From Tretioscincus oriximinensis (taxonomy: Eukaryota; Chordata; Lepidosauria; Squamata; Gymnophthalmidae): a stretch of 64,000 nucleotides of DNA. The notes below the pieces were generated by a model that did not search any database, was not told the origin of the DNA, and saw nothing but the letters and a program-made list of their open reading frames with translations. Shown here in pieces: positions 52,579 to 62,124 of this stretch. The position numbers and the translations under genes were made by a program. The stretch spans positions 1,005,299 through 1,069,298 of the forward strand of contig JAJVDF010000429.1 in the NCBI GenBank assembly GCA_022410635.1, in the 5' to 3' direction. The first letter of the stretch is position 1; each line of letters opens with the position of its first letter.

Positions 52579-53094
52579 AACTCTCTGTGGTGCATGGCTC
52601 TCACCTGGCTTTCTCCACTGAGACCGCCTTGCAAGTAAAGAAGTCATCGTGGAAATAGGTTTGATATATAAACTTGTCCAAGCGTTCTTTCTGTTTGTTT
52701 TGATTAAAAATCCTTAAAGACAGCTTCACAGGAAAGCAGAGATGACCATTCCGCAAAATAAAATCATTTTTTGAAAGGGAGGAAGGAGAAAGAACACAAA
52801 GATTTCTGGCCATATTTTTTATGCTGCAGCACCATCTAGCAATGATCAATGGAAATTCACCACCAGCACCCCGCCCATTGTGTGCAACGAGTGGTAATTT
52901 CTGGTCAAAAATTCTAGACTGAGGTGACTGTGGGTGGATTGAATGGAGCTACTAGCCAGGAGCAGCGCGACATTTCTGTGTACGGAGACATCCTCAGGTT
53001 GACACAGACACACAAAAAGCGGTCAAGATTCAACAGTCTTATGGGTTTATTGCCTTATGATTTTAGTCATATTTTATATTTTTCACACATTTTA
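52579..53094. other. No gene recognised
   Basis: Mixed sequence. The right part (from about 52920) is open in the same frame as the following CR1-b, but this is not recognisable CR1. Confidence 0.4.
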
Positions 53095-53490
53095 TGTCTC
53101 TTACCCAACTCAAGGACCAGGGGGCATTTCTTGAAGCTTATGGGCAGAAGAGTTAGGACAGCAAAGGGAAAGTATATTTTTCACTTAGAGTGTCATTGGT
53201 CTGTAGAACTGACTCTGGAAAAGGTGGTGGTAGCTAGTTGCCTGGATAGCTTTAAGACAGGATTGGACAGGTTCATGGACACCAAAGGTATAAATAGCTA
53301 TTAGGATGGATCTCTTCATCCTGCTTCTTGGATAGAGCAAAAGGCAGGGAGTTGCAAATAGGTGAGGTTTTGCCTTTTTCTGCTTGAGGTGCCCAGGTGG
53401 GCCACTGGGTGAGACAGAAGGCTGGACTTGATGGGCTCTAATACAATGGCTGGGCCAATTCAGCAGAGCTCCTCTTATGTTCTTATGGTC
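53095..53490 (+). mobile_element. CR1-b with ORF2 end and 3' UTR
   Basis: Frame: LPNSRTRGHFLKLMGRR, TAKGKYIF, then DSFKTGLDRFMDTKG INSY and a stop near 53304. This is the best view here of the natural ORF2 terminus of CR1-b. The 3' UTR follows to CTCCTCTTATGTTCTTATGG. Confidence 0.9.
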
Positions 53491-53544
53491 TTAACAGGAC
53501 TTTCCTGAATTGCTGCTCCCAAGGAACACACACCCTGCCTTCTT

Positions 53545-53912
53545 TGGCATGGTGGTACAGCAGTTAAGAGCCTTGGTGTTTCAGCAGAGATACTGGCGTT
53601 CAAAGCTCTGTGCAGGACAAGGAGAGGGGTGAGTGACCGCTACTGGCCTCAGGTATTCCCAACCCAGATATTGGAAAGCAAACAAAAATGCAATTAAATA
53701 AATGGGAATAATCACAGCATGGTGGAGAAAATAGAATGTAAGCAACAAAATAGCAACTTTGGGTCCCTTTGGGCAAAAAATCCCAGGGTATTTAATTATT
53801 TGCATTTCTATATCACCCTGGACCCAAAGATCTCAGGGAATTAAATAGCCACATCTTTAAAGTAGGGAAGGGAAAACAGTATGAAAATCCAGTTCTTCTT
53901 CTTCTCTCCTTT
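53545..53912 (+). mobile_element. SINE-T variant, with internal insertion
   Basis: GGCATGGTGGTACAGCAGTT head, GTGTTTCAGCAGAGATAC, CAGCATGGTGGAGAAAATAG, AACTTTGGGTCCCTTTGGG. About 80 extra bases lie around 53786-53866 (GTATTTAATTATTTGC, GACCCAAAGATCTCAGGG), then GGGAAAACAGTATGAAAATCC and a TTCTTCTTCTTC tail. Confidence 0.8.
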
Positions 53913-54039
53913 AGTGCAAGGACCACTGGTAGGCAGTGTGCGGCCATAGGCTCAAAGCCTGCAAGGTCCTACCCTTCTACATTTTTTCTTCTGCTGCTTG
54001 AGACTGCCCTAATGCAATTTCCTGTGCATGGAAATCACC

Positions 54040-54445
54040 AGGACACATAAGAAGAGCTGTGCTGAGTGGGGCCAGAGCCCATCTAGTCCAGCCTTCTGTC
54101 TCACACGGAGGCCCACCAATTNCACCTGGGCAGCCTGGAACAGAAGGAAGCAAAATTCCAAACTGTTCTCAATGCCCTGCAAATGGCACTTCAGGAATCC
54201 CACCTGTTGCTCCATCTCAGAGGCAGCATCAAGACATCCATCCTAGTAGCTATTTATACCCTTGGTGTCCATGAACTTGTCTAATCCTCTCTTAAAGATA
54301 TCCAGGCTTTATCTAGCTACCAACATTTCTTCTGGAAGTAAATTCTAAAGGCCGATGACCCTTTGGGTGAAAAATATACTTTCCTTTGTCTGGCCTCACT
54401 CTTCTGCCTATCAGCTTCAAGGAATGCTCCCTGGTCCTAATTTTT
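54040..54445 (-). mobile_element. CR1-b, part 1 of copy split by a SINE
   Basis: CACATAAGAAGAGCTGTGC, GTGGGGCCAGAGCCC, CATCTCAGAGGCAGCATC, AAAGGCCGATGACCC, GCCTATCAGCTTCAAGG; stops at GGTCCTAATTTTTC. Confidence 0.9.
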
Positions 54446-54772
54446 CGGAGCAGACACGGATAGCTCAGTCGCTTAGGAATTCGTCTCTCGTCTGGGCAAT
54501 GGGGTTTCGAAGCCCTGTGTCAGATGTGGGGAGGGGTGAGCACCTTCCACTAGCCTGTAGCTCTAGCCAACCCAGCTATTCGAAAGCAGGAACGGCAAGA
54601 AATTGCAATTGACTGCAAGTAGATACTTGGGAACCACCAGAGTCTGGTGGGGAAGATAGAAGATAGAATGTCAGCCTTTGGGCAAAATACCCTTGTAAGC
54701 CACTTTGAGTCCCTTTGAAAGGTGAGAAAAAAGCGGGGTATAAGAACCCAGTTCTTCTTCTTCTTCTTTTTC
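54446..54772 (+). mobile_element. SINE-T inserted in CR1-b
   Basis: Well-preserved: CGGATAGCTCAGTCGCTTAG (A-box region), GGGGTTTCGAAGCCCTGTG (B-box region), GACTGCAAGTAGATACTTGG, GGTGGGGAAGATAGAA, CCTTTGAAAGGTGAG, GCGGGGTATAAGAACCC, tail TTCTTCTTCTTC. TTTTTC on the left and TTTTTCTC on the right may be its target duplication. Confidence 0.93.
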
Positions 54773-55130
54773 TCTATTCGCCTTATCCATCCTATGCATG
54801 ATTTTATACACTTTAATCAGATCACCACTCAAATGTTGTCTGAGGCTGAAGAGGCCCAGATGCTGCAGCNGGACTTCATAAGGGACTTTGCTCCACTTCC
54901 TTGATCATTCTTGTTGCCCTTTTCTGTTCCTTCTCTTGTTCCACAATATTCTTTCTGAGATGAGGTGACCAGAACTGGACACAGGATTCCACATGTTGCC
55001 TCACCACAGATTTATAGAGAGGCAAAAATACCTTTTCCAGCTTGTTTTCCATTCCTTTCCTTATGATCCCCAACACCTCTGTGGCAGACAAGCTTCAATG
55101 TTCTACATTTGTACCTGTGGTCGGACCCAA
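54769..55130 (-). mobile_element. CR1-b, part 2 with ORF2 remnant
   Basis: Resumes with CTCTATTCGCC, then reversed ORF2: the minus frame 54876-55091 reads VFLPLYKSVVRQHVESCVQFW and LRKNIVEQEKEQKRATRMIK. This is the region upstream of the pieces seen in other CR1-b copies, so it is the longest CR1-b here (about 760 bases without the SINE). Confidence 0.9.
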
Positions 55131-55574
55131 GGAATTGCTTGCTACACATGCTCAGATCCATAAACCAGATTTCTGGCTGATGCATTGAAATGGCTTCCAT
55201 GAGGCACAAATGGCATAAATAAAAACCTTCTGTCAGATATGAATCCAAACGAGTTCTGTTAACTGCACAGAACTGTGTGGCATTTTAACACTTTAAGTTA
55301 AGTGCCTCCGATGTGCATTTAATTTAGATTTAATAACACTATTTTCCCCTCCCCTTTGTGGAAACTGAGTCAATTATTGAGAGCATTTCTTGAGGTTTAG
55401 CAATTATTTAAGAGAGACGCATTTACAGTAACGCAATTAGCTCAAATAGAACCTTCACAGAAGCAGCGTATTTAAAACAACTTTAAATATTTGTTAGCAA
55501 GGAGGAAATATTTTATCCTATTCTAATCCTGCAATGCTGTCTAATAAAACCCCAGTAGCATTTAACAAGGTGGT
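55131..55574. other. No gene recognised; repeat-poor AT-rich island
   Basis: Unique-looking sequence with CAATTATTGAGAG, GCAATTATTTAAG and GCAATTAGC, three ATTA-core words of the kind homeodomain proteins bind. Such words are common by chance. Confidence 0.4.
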
Positions 55575-55700
55575 TTATGCTTATTTCTGAGGACATTCAA
55601 TCTTGGAGAAAGGAGGCCCCCAACTAACTCTCCTCTAGAAGAAAGAGAAGAAGGAAGAGGAGGAGAAAGAGAAACCGGAGGAGGAGATGAGAGGCTACGG
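55575..55700 (+). repeat. GA-rich tract
   Basis: GAAGAAAGAGAAGAAGG and GGAGGAGATGAG units at 55636-55690, next to an L2 5' edge. Confidence 0.7.
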
Positions 55701-56471
55701 AGCTTAGAGTTGGTGGGCATTGCAGTGGCTCCTCTCCTATCTCCAAGGCCGCCTCCAGGGAGTGGTGGTGGGGAGTCTTGCTCCACCCCCTGGGAGCTCA
55801 CTTGTGGGGTTCCTCAGGGGTCCATCCCCCCCCCCCCCATGCTGTTCAACATCTATATGAAGCCCCTGGGAGGGGTCATCAGGAGATTTGGAGTGAAGAG
55901 GCATCAACATGAAGACGACATGCAGCTCTCTCTGTTCCATCTGAATCAGGAGAGGCGGTTGAATTGCTTGATTTAAGGCAGTAATGGGCTCGATGGGGAC
56001 CAACAAATTGAAGCTGGATCCAAACAAGACGGAGGTGCTGTGTGTCTATGTGTCCCGGATCCATGAAGTGAGTAGGCACCCTGCCCTAGATGGGGTGCAG
56101 AACCTGGGGGAGCTTCTAGATCCTTCACTGACACTTCACTGACTCAGGTGGAGGCGGTGGCCACTTCCAGCTACGTCTGGTCCACCATGCAGCCACTTCT
56201 GGACAAGGATGTTCTGGGCACAGTGATCCACGCTCTGGTTACTTCCAGGTTGGACTACTGTAATGCACTCTATCTAAGCTGCCCTTGAAAATGGTTCAGA
56301 AGCTGCAGCTGGTGCAGAACGCAGCCGCTAGACTGCTGGCCAGAATGACTGGTCAGATGCATATCACACCGATCTTGAAAGAGCTGCACTGGCTGTTAAT
56401 TTGCTACTGAGCCCAATTCAAGGTTCTGACTTTAACTTATAAGGCCCTAAATAACATGGGCCCCAAATACC
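55700..56471 (+). pseudogene. L2 ORF2 reverse transcriptase remnant
   Basis: L2 RT copies its RNA at a nicked target. The frame 55710-55976 holds CGVPQGS (motif B) and MLFNIYMKPLGG. Motif C should be YADD but reads HEDD (55908-55919), so the catalytic box has lost Y and A while keeping both aspartates. Later frames give LDPNKTEVLC (about 56011-56042), VIHALVTSRLDYCNAL, KLQLVQNAAARLLA and HITPILKELHW. There are frameshifts near 56130 and 56265, a stop near 56405, and the 5' part is missing. Confidence 0.88.
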
Positions 56472-56580
56472 ATGTCATCTCTATCCCTACTTTTAAATAT
56501 TGCTTTATACTGTTTTGTAGTGATGTTTTACTGTTTTGACCACCCTGAGACCTTCGGGTATAGGGCGGGGTATAAGTATA
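56472..56580 (+). mobile_element. L2 3'-UTR piece inside L2
   Basis: ATGTCATCTCTATCCCTAC to GAGACCTTCGGGTATAGGGC and GGGGTATAAGTATA is L2 3' UTR. It interrupts the coding block between CCCCAAATAC and GAACCTGCCCGAGCC. Its sequence is very close to the 3' UTR of the 52015-52526 L2. Confidence 0.85.
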
Positions 56581-56868
56581 TGAACCTGCCCGAGCCTTAG
56601 GATCTGCAGGGGAGGCCCTCCTAGTTGTACCACCTCCCTGGTGGCAGTGAAGTTGGGACCCGGAATAGGGTCTTCTCTGTGGTGGCCCCCAGGCTTTGGA
56701 GCAGCCTCCCCCTCGAGGTGCGTCAGTCATCAGCACTGTATTCTTTTAGAGGATCCTTGAAGACGCGTCTCTTTTGCTTGGATTTGGCTGAATACTTTTT
56801 TATTCTAGGTACTGTTTTATAGTGTTTTTAATGTTAATTCTGTATTGCTGTTTTTATTATTGGCTGCC
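56581..56868 (+). mobile_element. L2 C-terminal coding end and 3' UTR, continued
   Basis: GATCTGCAGGGGAGGCCCTC, CCCGGAATAGGGTCTTCTC, CAGCCTCCCCCTCGAGGTGC, CTCTTTTGCTTGGATTTGG. The plus frame 56625-56822 reads GTRNRVFSVVAPRLWSSLP. Confidence 0.88.
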
Positions 56869-56955
56869 CCACGTTTCTCACCTGGAGGGACTCAGAGAGG
56901 CTTTAGTTGAGAAAAGTAGGGTGTAAAAACCGATTTCTCCTCCTCCTCCTCCATT
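56869..56955 (+). mobile_element. SINE 3' fragment
   Basis: GGGACTCAGAGAGGCTTTAG, AGTAGGGTGTAAAAACC and a TCCTCCTCCTCCTCC tail. Confidence 0.55.
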
Positions 56956-57411
56956 TATCTACAGGCCAACGTCTTGGCTCTCAATATCTCTACTGAAACC
57001 CTGAGCTCTTATGGCTCTGCCCCACTGCCACTATGTTGCCTCTATTAAGAATGCAGCGCCTTGGCATTTACCGAAGGAAGAATGACTTTTCATCTTGCTG
57101 GCATGAAGCAAGATCCAGAACCACCCAGGACCACGATCCATGAGGTTTCCTCAAGATTCCACACTGCATGAATCGTTAGCTGCAAAATCAAGTTCTGAAT
57201 CCTTCTCAGATCTTTCAGCAGATGCTGGTAGTGGAAAGAGCCGTGCTTAAAATGTTTCTTGGAACGCAGAACGCTTGTTCCAAGTCAATCTACGCCCATA
57301 TGGAGCTGTAGAAACATCACAGCCAAGTCTTGTTTATCTGAATCTCTGCAAGAGAGCAGAGATTCAGGGCCTTGAGATTGGTGGGTGAGGCAGCAGTTGA
57401 AAAGAAATACT
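56956..57411. other. No gene recognised
   Basis: Mixed sequence without a named repeat. Confidence 0.4.
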
Positions 57412-57622
57412 AGGAGGAAGAAGAGGAGAAGGAGAAGGAGGAAGAGGAGGTGAAGGAAGAGAAGGAGGAGGAGAATCTGCTTCTTATAATCTGCCCTTCT
57501 CACTTATAAGGTTATTTTTCACCTGAAGACTTAATTCTATTCTATCTTCCCTACCACGTTGTGACAGTTCCCATCAATCTACTCGCAATGTCTTTGCTTT
57601 CAAACACCAAGGCTGGCTGAAG
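57412..57622 (-). mobile_element. SINE-T variant, minus strand, GGA-rich tail
   Basis: Tail GAAGAAGAGGAGAAGG..GGAGGAGGAG at 57417-57472, TATAATCTGCCCTTCTCAC, CACCTGAAGACTTAATTC, AATCTACTCGCAATG, CTTTCAAACACCAAGG. The head beyond 57622 is lost. Confidence 0.8.
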
Positions 57623-57633
57623 TTGAGGGAATT

Positions 57634-57672
57634 TGAGGGTATCTGTTGTGGAGAAAGCAACAAAAGCTTACC
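57634..57672 (+). mobile_element. SINE-M scrap
   Basis: GGGTATCTGTTGTGGAGAAA and GCAACAAAAGCTTACC, as in the 28144 copy. Confidence 0.55.
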
Positions 57673-57695
57673 ATTAATAGCTGCATCAGTAGTTA

Positions 57696-58056
57696 AGAAC
57701 ATAAGGACACAAGATAAGCCATACTGTAGGGCCACAGCCCATCTAGTCCAGCATTCTGGGTCACACAGAGGCCCACCACATGCACCTGTGCAGTCCAAAC
57801 AGAGGAAAGCAAAATATGCACCTGTTCAAATGGTACTTCAGGACTCCTGCCTGTTGCTCCACCCTGGAGGCAGCATCCAGACATCCATCCTAGTACCAAT
57901 TTATACCCTTAGTGTCCATAAACCTGCCTAGTCCTGTCTTGAAGCTATCCAAGCTGTTAGCTACCACCACCTCCTCAGGAAGTAAATTCCACAGGCCGAT
58001 GAAAGTCTGGGTGAAAAAATACTTTCCTTTGTCTGTTCTCACTTTTCTGCCCAGTT
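57696..58056 (-). mobile_element. CR1-b 3' portion
   Basis: GAACATAAGGACACAAGATA, CAGCATTCTGGGTCACACAG, AGCAAAATATGCACCTG, CACCCTGGAGGCAGCATCC, CCTAGTCCTGTCTTGAAGC, GTAAATTCCACAGGCCGATG. Confidence 0.9.
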
Positions 58057-58281
58057 AGTATTTGTATGTCACAGTCTAGTCCCCCACCTGCTTGTGTAGG
58101 GGTAATATTCCCCTGGGAAACCCTGGCACCCCATGCAGGGGTCTAGGAGGACAGCTTCACAGCGTCTTCTTTTTGCTTTCCATTTCCTAGGGTGGCGCCA
58201 TTGATGCCCCGTCCACTGGCATCCGCCCCATCCTAACTGAAGGAAAGCGTGAAGAAAGGGACACCTCCTTTCAAGAGCCAG
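58057..58281. other. No feature recognised
   Basis: Mixed GC-moderate sequence. Confidence 0.4.
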
Positions 58282-58512
58282 CCTGGCCTTAGGCTTAGAG
58301 TGTCAGACTCATGCCTGGTAGGTGCTTATTTCACTTCTGCCTCCTCCAGGGATCCTCCTGGGTGGCCTTTGGCTTGTCATAATCTGGGGAAGTTTTCTCA
58401 GCTGAACCTACTCCACCAGGGGTCTCTTGTGGGGAGAAGAGCAGAAGATCATGGAAGCCACTTTGAATTGAGAAAGTTGGGGATGGTTAGCCAGATAGCT
58501 AGATGGTATAAA
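58282..58512 (+). mobile_element. SINE-M copy
   Basis: GGCTTAGAGTGTCAGACTC (A-box side), CTTATTTCACTTCTGCCTCC, CAGGGGTCTCTTGTGGGGAG, GATCATGGAAGCCACTTTG, GATGGTATAAAACG. Diverged. Confidence 0.7.
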
Positions 58513-58515
58513 ACG

Positions 58516-58715
58516 AGAAAGAAAGAAGGAAAGGAAGGAAGGAAGAAGGAAGGAAGGAAGGAAGGAAGGAAAGAAAGATAGCTAGCTAGTTAGGTGGATG
58601 GATATAAAGAGACAGACAGACAAGCAGGCAGGCAGGCAGACAGACAGATAGATATTTAGGTAGGTAGGTAAGTAGGTAGATAAATAGGTAGGTAGGTAGA
58701 TATAGATAGATAGAT
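58516..58715 (+). repeat. Compound (GAAG)n, (GACA/GGCA)n, (GTAG)n, (GATA)n microsatellite
   Basis: Four tetranucleotide types follow each other directly after a SINE-M 3' end, suggesting expansion from its tail. Confidence 0.95.
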
Positions 58716-59137
58716 AAAAACCCCAGCCATGGGTGGAAATCCACGAAGCCGTCATTTTCCAATCCCCGCGCAGAGCCTCTCCTTTTGGAGCGTTTCCCTG
58801 CTGTAGTTGGGAATTCCAAGGCTTCCGGGGATGATTGACAGGCTTCCTACAGGTGCCAATCATGACAGGCCTTGAAGGTTGAAACGAGTTCCAGAAAACT
58901 GCACCAGACGGTGCCTCACATTCCTTTCTGGTTACTGTTTTGAAAGCAACATTTGGGCCGGCATGGAAACCAGCGATTCTCTTTGGACAGGAGACAGCGA
59001 TTCCCTCGTGACTCCAAGGAAGCTCTGCTGTGCCACCTCTTGAGGACGCAAAGGAAGCTGGAAAACGCTGCCTTGCAGCTCTCAGCATCATGCACTGGGG
59101 GCGGTTGCAGGCTCGGGCACATGCTTGTCGCCTCATA
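58716..59137. other. No gene recognised
   Basis: Four overlapping frames on both strands, the longest (204 codons, 58582-59196 minus) running through the microsatellite. No domain recognised. Confidence 0.4.
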
Positions 59138-59245
59138 GAACCAACGCATAGGAAGGGGAGCTCCAGGCCCATGGGCTCANTGCAGGGCTCACTCAACCAT
59201 CCCAGGCAGGTGGCTGCCCAGCCTCTGCCCAGGACAACTTGGCAA
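59138..59245 (-). mobile_element. CR1-a 3' end fragment
   Basis: GGAAGGGGAGCTCC, CAACCATCCCAGGCAGGTGG, CTGCCCAGCCTCTGCCC: reversed CR1-a 3' UTR, separate from the larger copy that follows. Confidence 0.75.
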
Positions 59246-59284
59246 CTTCTGTGGAAACCATGGCTTGACTGAACCCTCCCTCCC

Positions 59285-60105
59285 TTTCAGTCACAGCATC
59301 CTAGTGCTGGGAGGCAATGCCAGGGCCATGAAGGATTCCCTAACCATCCTGGATAAATGGCCACACAGCTTCTGTTTGGCTTCCAGGGAAGGAGACTCAG
59401 CACCTCCTTCTGGAAACCTGTTTATTGGTTTATCACCCTCACTCTAATCTAAATCTCCTTCCTTGCAGTTTCATCCCATTGCTTCTAGTCCTTCCATGTG
59501 CCCATGAGAACAAAGCTGATCCCTCTTGCTTTGTGACAGCCCTGCAGATATTTGTGGACAGCTATGAGGTCTCCTCTTAGTCTTCTCTTTTGCAGACTAA
59601 ACATCCTTTAGCAATTCCTTGTAGGGCATGTTTTCAGGATAACTCACCAACCTTCTCAGCTGGCTCCAGTGTGTGTCAAAATCCATTTTAAATTGAGGAG
59701 CTCAGAATTGGACATAGAATTCTAGATGTGGACTGACAAAGAAAGAACAGAGAGGAATAATTACTTCAGGTGCTCTAAATTCCATGCATCTCTTGCTGCA
59801 CCCCAGGATTGTGTTTGCCTTTTTTGCAGCTGCTTCAACCTGTTGGCTCATGTTTGGTCTGTGATCTACCAATACACCTAAGTTCTTTTCAGATGTGCAG
59901 ACACATTCCTCCCATTCAATATGTGTTGTTTTCATTTTCCTGCCCAGATGTAGGACCTTGCATTTCTCCCTGTTAAATATCATTCTGTTGGTTTAAGACT
60001 ATTGTTCCAGCTTGTCTAGACCTTTTTGAATCCTTTCTTTATCTTGTTTAGTATTTGCAATCCCTCTGTTTTCATTCAATTCCCTCATCTAAGTCATTTA
60101 GAAAA
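59285..60105 (-). mobile_element. CR1-a, 0.8 kb, with ORF2 region
   Basis: AGCATCCTAGTGCTGGGAGG (3' end), CAGTTTCATCCCATTGCTTC, AGATATTTGTGGACAGC, then reversed ORF2. The frame 59702-59983 reads MIFNREKCKVLHLGRK, EKNLGVLVDHRPNM, AAKKANTILGCSKR and EVIIPL. This spans the post-palm segment of CR1 ORF2 further upstream than the other CR1-a copies. The frame ends at a stop after FYVQF. Confidence 0.93.
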
Positions 60106-60110
60106 AAGGT

Positions 60111-60333
60111 TTTATTTATTTATACTAATACTCCACCCTATACCCGAAGAGCTCAGAGCTTTTGTTGCTTTCTCCAGAACAGACACCCTGTGAAGAGGGC
60201 AGGGCTGAGAGAGTCCTAAAGAGCTGTGATTGGCCCAAGGTCACCCAGCTGCCTTCATGGAGGAGGTTGGAATTGAACTGGGAGACTCCCAGGCAAGAGT
60301 CTATCACCCCACCCAGTACACCAAACTGGCTCT
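60111..60333 (-). mobile_element. SINE-M, nearly full length
   Basis: Reversed: TTTATTTATTTATACTAATA tail, CCACCCTATACCCGAAG (the L2-like 3' end), CAGAACAGACACCCTGTGAA, GGTCACCCAGCTGCC, AATTGAACTGGGAGACTCCC (B-box AGTTCAATTCC in sense), head ACACCAAACTGGCTCT. Best-preserved minus-strand SINE-M here. Confidence 0.92.
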
Positions 60334-60879
60334 TGATTAATTAACTAATTAAATATTAATTAACAGTTTCACCATCATTATAAAATATCTATGATGGTCT
60401 CCAAGGTGGNGCAGGTGTGGCAGAGGTCCATGTTAAACAGCACTGGGAGACCTTGTTCCAATGGGATGTTTAGCCATCCATTGCTACCCTTTGAGTGCCC
60501 CCACGAAACTTCATCAGGCTCAAGGGTGCTAAATTGTTATTTATTTACCTTTTTATCCTGTCCTATACCCGAAGGTGCCAGGGCATAACAGGCCCCGCTT
60601 TGTCTTTGCTCCAGTTCCCTATACGAAAACGAAGCCACANCTACCAGTTTGGAAATGCAGAACAGCAGGTTTGCAGAAAATTGAAGATTAAACAAATAGA
60701 AGCCACCAAAGCTGGCGATGGAGAGATGGATGGCAGCCTGCCCTAAAGGCAGGTGAAAGAGGAAGTGAAGGAATCCCATAGAACTGGTCCAACCTTTGGC
60801 CTTGCCTTGGTTTCAATCTCCTGGCTGGAAGGGCAGATATCTCACTGCACCGTGGAAAAGATATTTCAGGAATGGAGAA
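60334..60879. other. No gene recognised; L2-tail scrap
   Basis: 60538-60580 (TTATTTATTTACC, CTATACCCGAAGG) looks like the reversed end of an L2 or SINE-M. The rest is unassigned. Confidence 0.45.
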
Positions 60880-61245
60880 AGGGCAGAAAAGGGCGATGAG
60901 AATGATCAAGGTGGGGGAACAAAATCCCTTCGGAAATGAGGCTGCAATGTCTGGGTCTCTTCGGCCTTGGAACGAGGCGTAATCTGATTGGAGGGTGTAA
61001 ATCACACACGGGCTGGATCAGGTGGAGCGAGAATAATTTTTTTCTCTCACACCCAATGCAAGGACCAGGGGCCCTTGCTTGAAACTGATGGGCATAAGGG
61101 TTAGGATAGGAAAGGGAAAGGATTTTTTTTTTTTACCCAGAGGGTCATCGGCCTGTGGAATTTACCTCCATAAGAGGTGGAGGTAACTAGCAACCTGAAT
61201 AGCTTTAAAATAGGATTAGACCAATTCATGGAAGCAAAGGGTAAT
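60880..61245 (+). mobile_element. CR1-b ORF2 end, decayed
   Basis: CAATGTCTGGGTCTCTTCGG, CAAGGACCAGGGGCCC, GGGTTAGGATAGGAAAGGG, CCAGAGGGTCATCGGCCTG, AATTTACCTCCATAAGAGG: the LGLFxLxxRR to HRPVEFT segment with stops and frameshifts. Confidence 0.85.
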
Positions 61246-61339
61246 CATTTATGTTATTTAAATTGATTTATTTTTTGCCCTTCACATTTGGACTCAGGGC
61301 AGGTAACAAAAGGTCAAGAGAATAAAAAAACCAAAAGAA
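61246..61339. other. Spacer with L2/SINE tail-like sequence
   Basis: ATTGATTTATTTTTTGCCC, GGACTCAGGGCAGGTAACAA resembles a reversed L2-type 3' end as at 28546. Confidence 0.45.
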
Positions 61340-61800
61340 TACATATTAATAAGGACATTGATAAACTAGAACAAGTTCAAAATAAAGTTACAAGGATGCT
61401 GTGTGGTCTGGAAACCATGAAGTACAATGAGGAGCAGTTAAAGGATCTGGGGATGTTTAGTCTGCAAAAGAGAAGACTGAGAAGAGACCTGATAGATTCC
61501 TCCAAAGCAGAGGGATCAGCATTGTTCTCGTTAGCACATGGAAGGACTAGAAGCAATGGGATGAAACTGCAAGGGGGGTGATTTAGGTTAGAGATCAGAA
61601 GAAACTTCCTATCAGTCAGGGTGATAAACCAGTGGAACAGTTTGGCACAGGAGGTGGTGAGTTCACCTCCGCTGGAAGTCTTCAAACAGAGGCTGGACAG
61701 TCATCTGCCTGGGGTGGTTTAATGAATCCTGCATCGGGCAAGGGGTGGGACTCCAAGGCCCTGGAGGTCCCTTCCAACTCTAAGATTCTATGATTCTATG
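61340..61800 (+). mobile_element. CR1-a 3' end with intact terminal octamers
   Basis: The frame 61288-61581 reads DKLEQVQNKVTRM, LFSLQKRRLRRDLI and HGRTRSNGMKLQGG (CR1 ORF2 C-terminus). The 3' UTR has CAGTGGAACAGTTTGGCACA, GGCCCTGGAGGTCCC and exact ATTCTATGATTCTATG at 61785-61800. Best CR1-a 3' terminus in the window. Confidence 0.94.
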
Positions 61801-61837
61801 ATAATAAGACATCTCAAAACAGCCACATCCTCCCTCC

Positions 61838-62050
61838 CTAGTGTTTTTAGGGCTACTGGGATGGATCTCAAGACGCTGCCTCCGGGATGGAGCAGCAGGA
61901 AGGATTCCTGAAATGCCATTTGCAGGGAGTCAGGAACAGGTAAAGGTTTTTCCTCCTTCTGCTGGAGATGCCCAGGGGCAACGGGTGGCCCACCGGGTGA
62001 GATCGAGGGCTAGACTAGATGTGGCCTGACTCAGCAGTCCTCTGCTTGCC
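61838..62050 (+). mobile_element. CR1-b 3' UTR, tail lost
   Basis: GGGATGGATCTCAAGACGC, CTCCGGGATGGAGCAGCAGG, ATGCCATTTGCAGGGAGTCA, GGAGATGCCCAGGGGCAACG, ACTCAGCAGTCCTCTGC. The recurrent 3' ORF is open here (61841-62029). Confidence 0.85.
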
Positions 62051-62124
62051 TCTCTTCTGGGTGAAGGCTGACCAGATGTGGCTGCTGGTTTGGAAATCCA
62101 GGTTTGTACACATAAGGTCTGCGC

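Noticed and set aside
54455..54515. Functional tRNA gene
   Set aside because: A and B box-like words are present but the acceptor and anticodon stems do not form; this is the head of SINE-T.
58582..59196. 204-codon minus-strand ORF
   Set aside because: Runs through a compound tetranucleotide repeat and overlaps other frames; no domain recognised.
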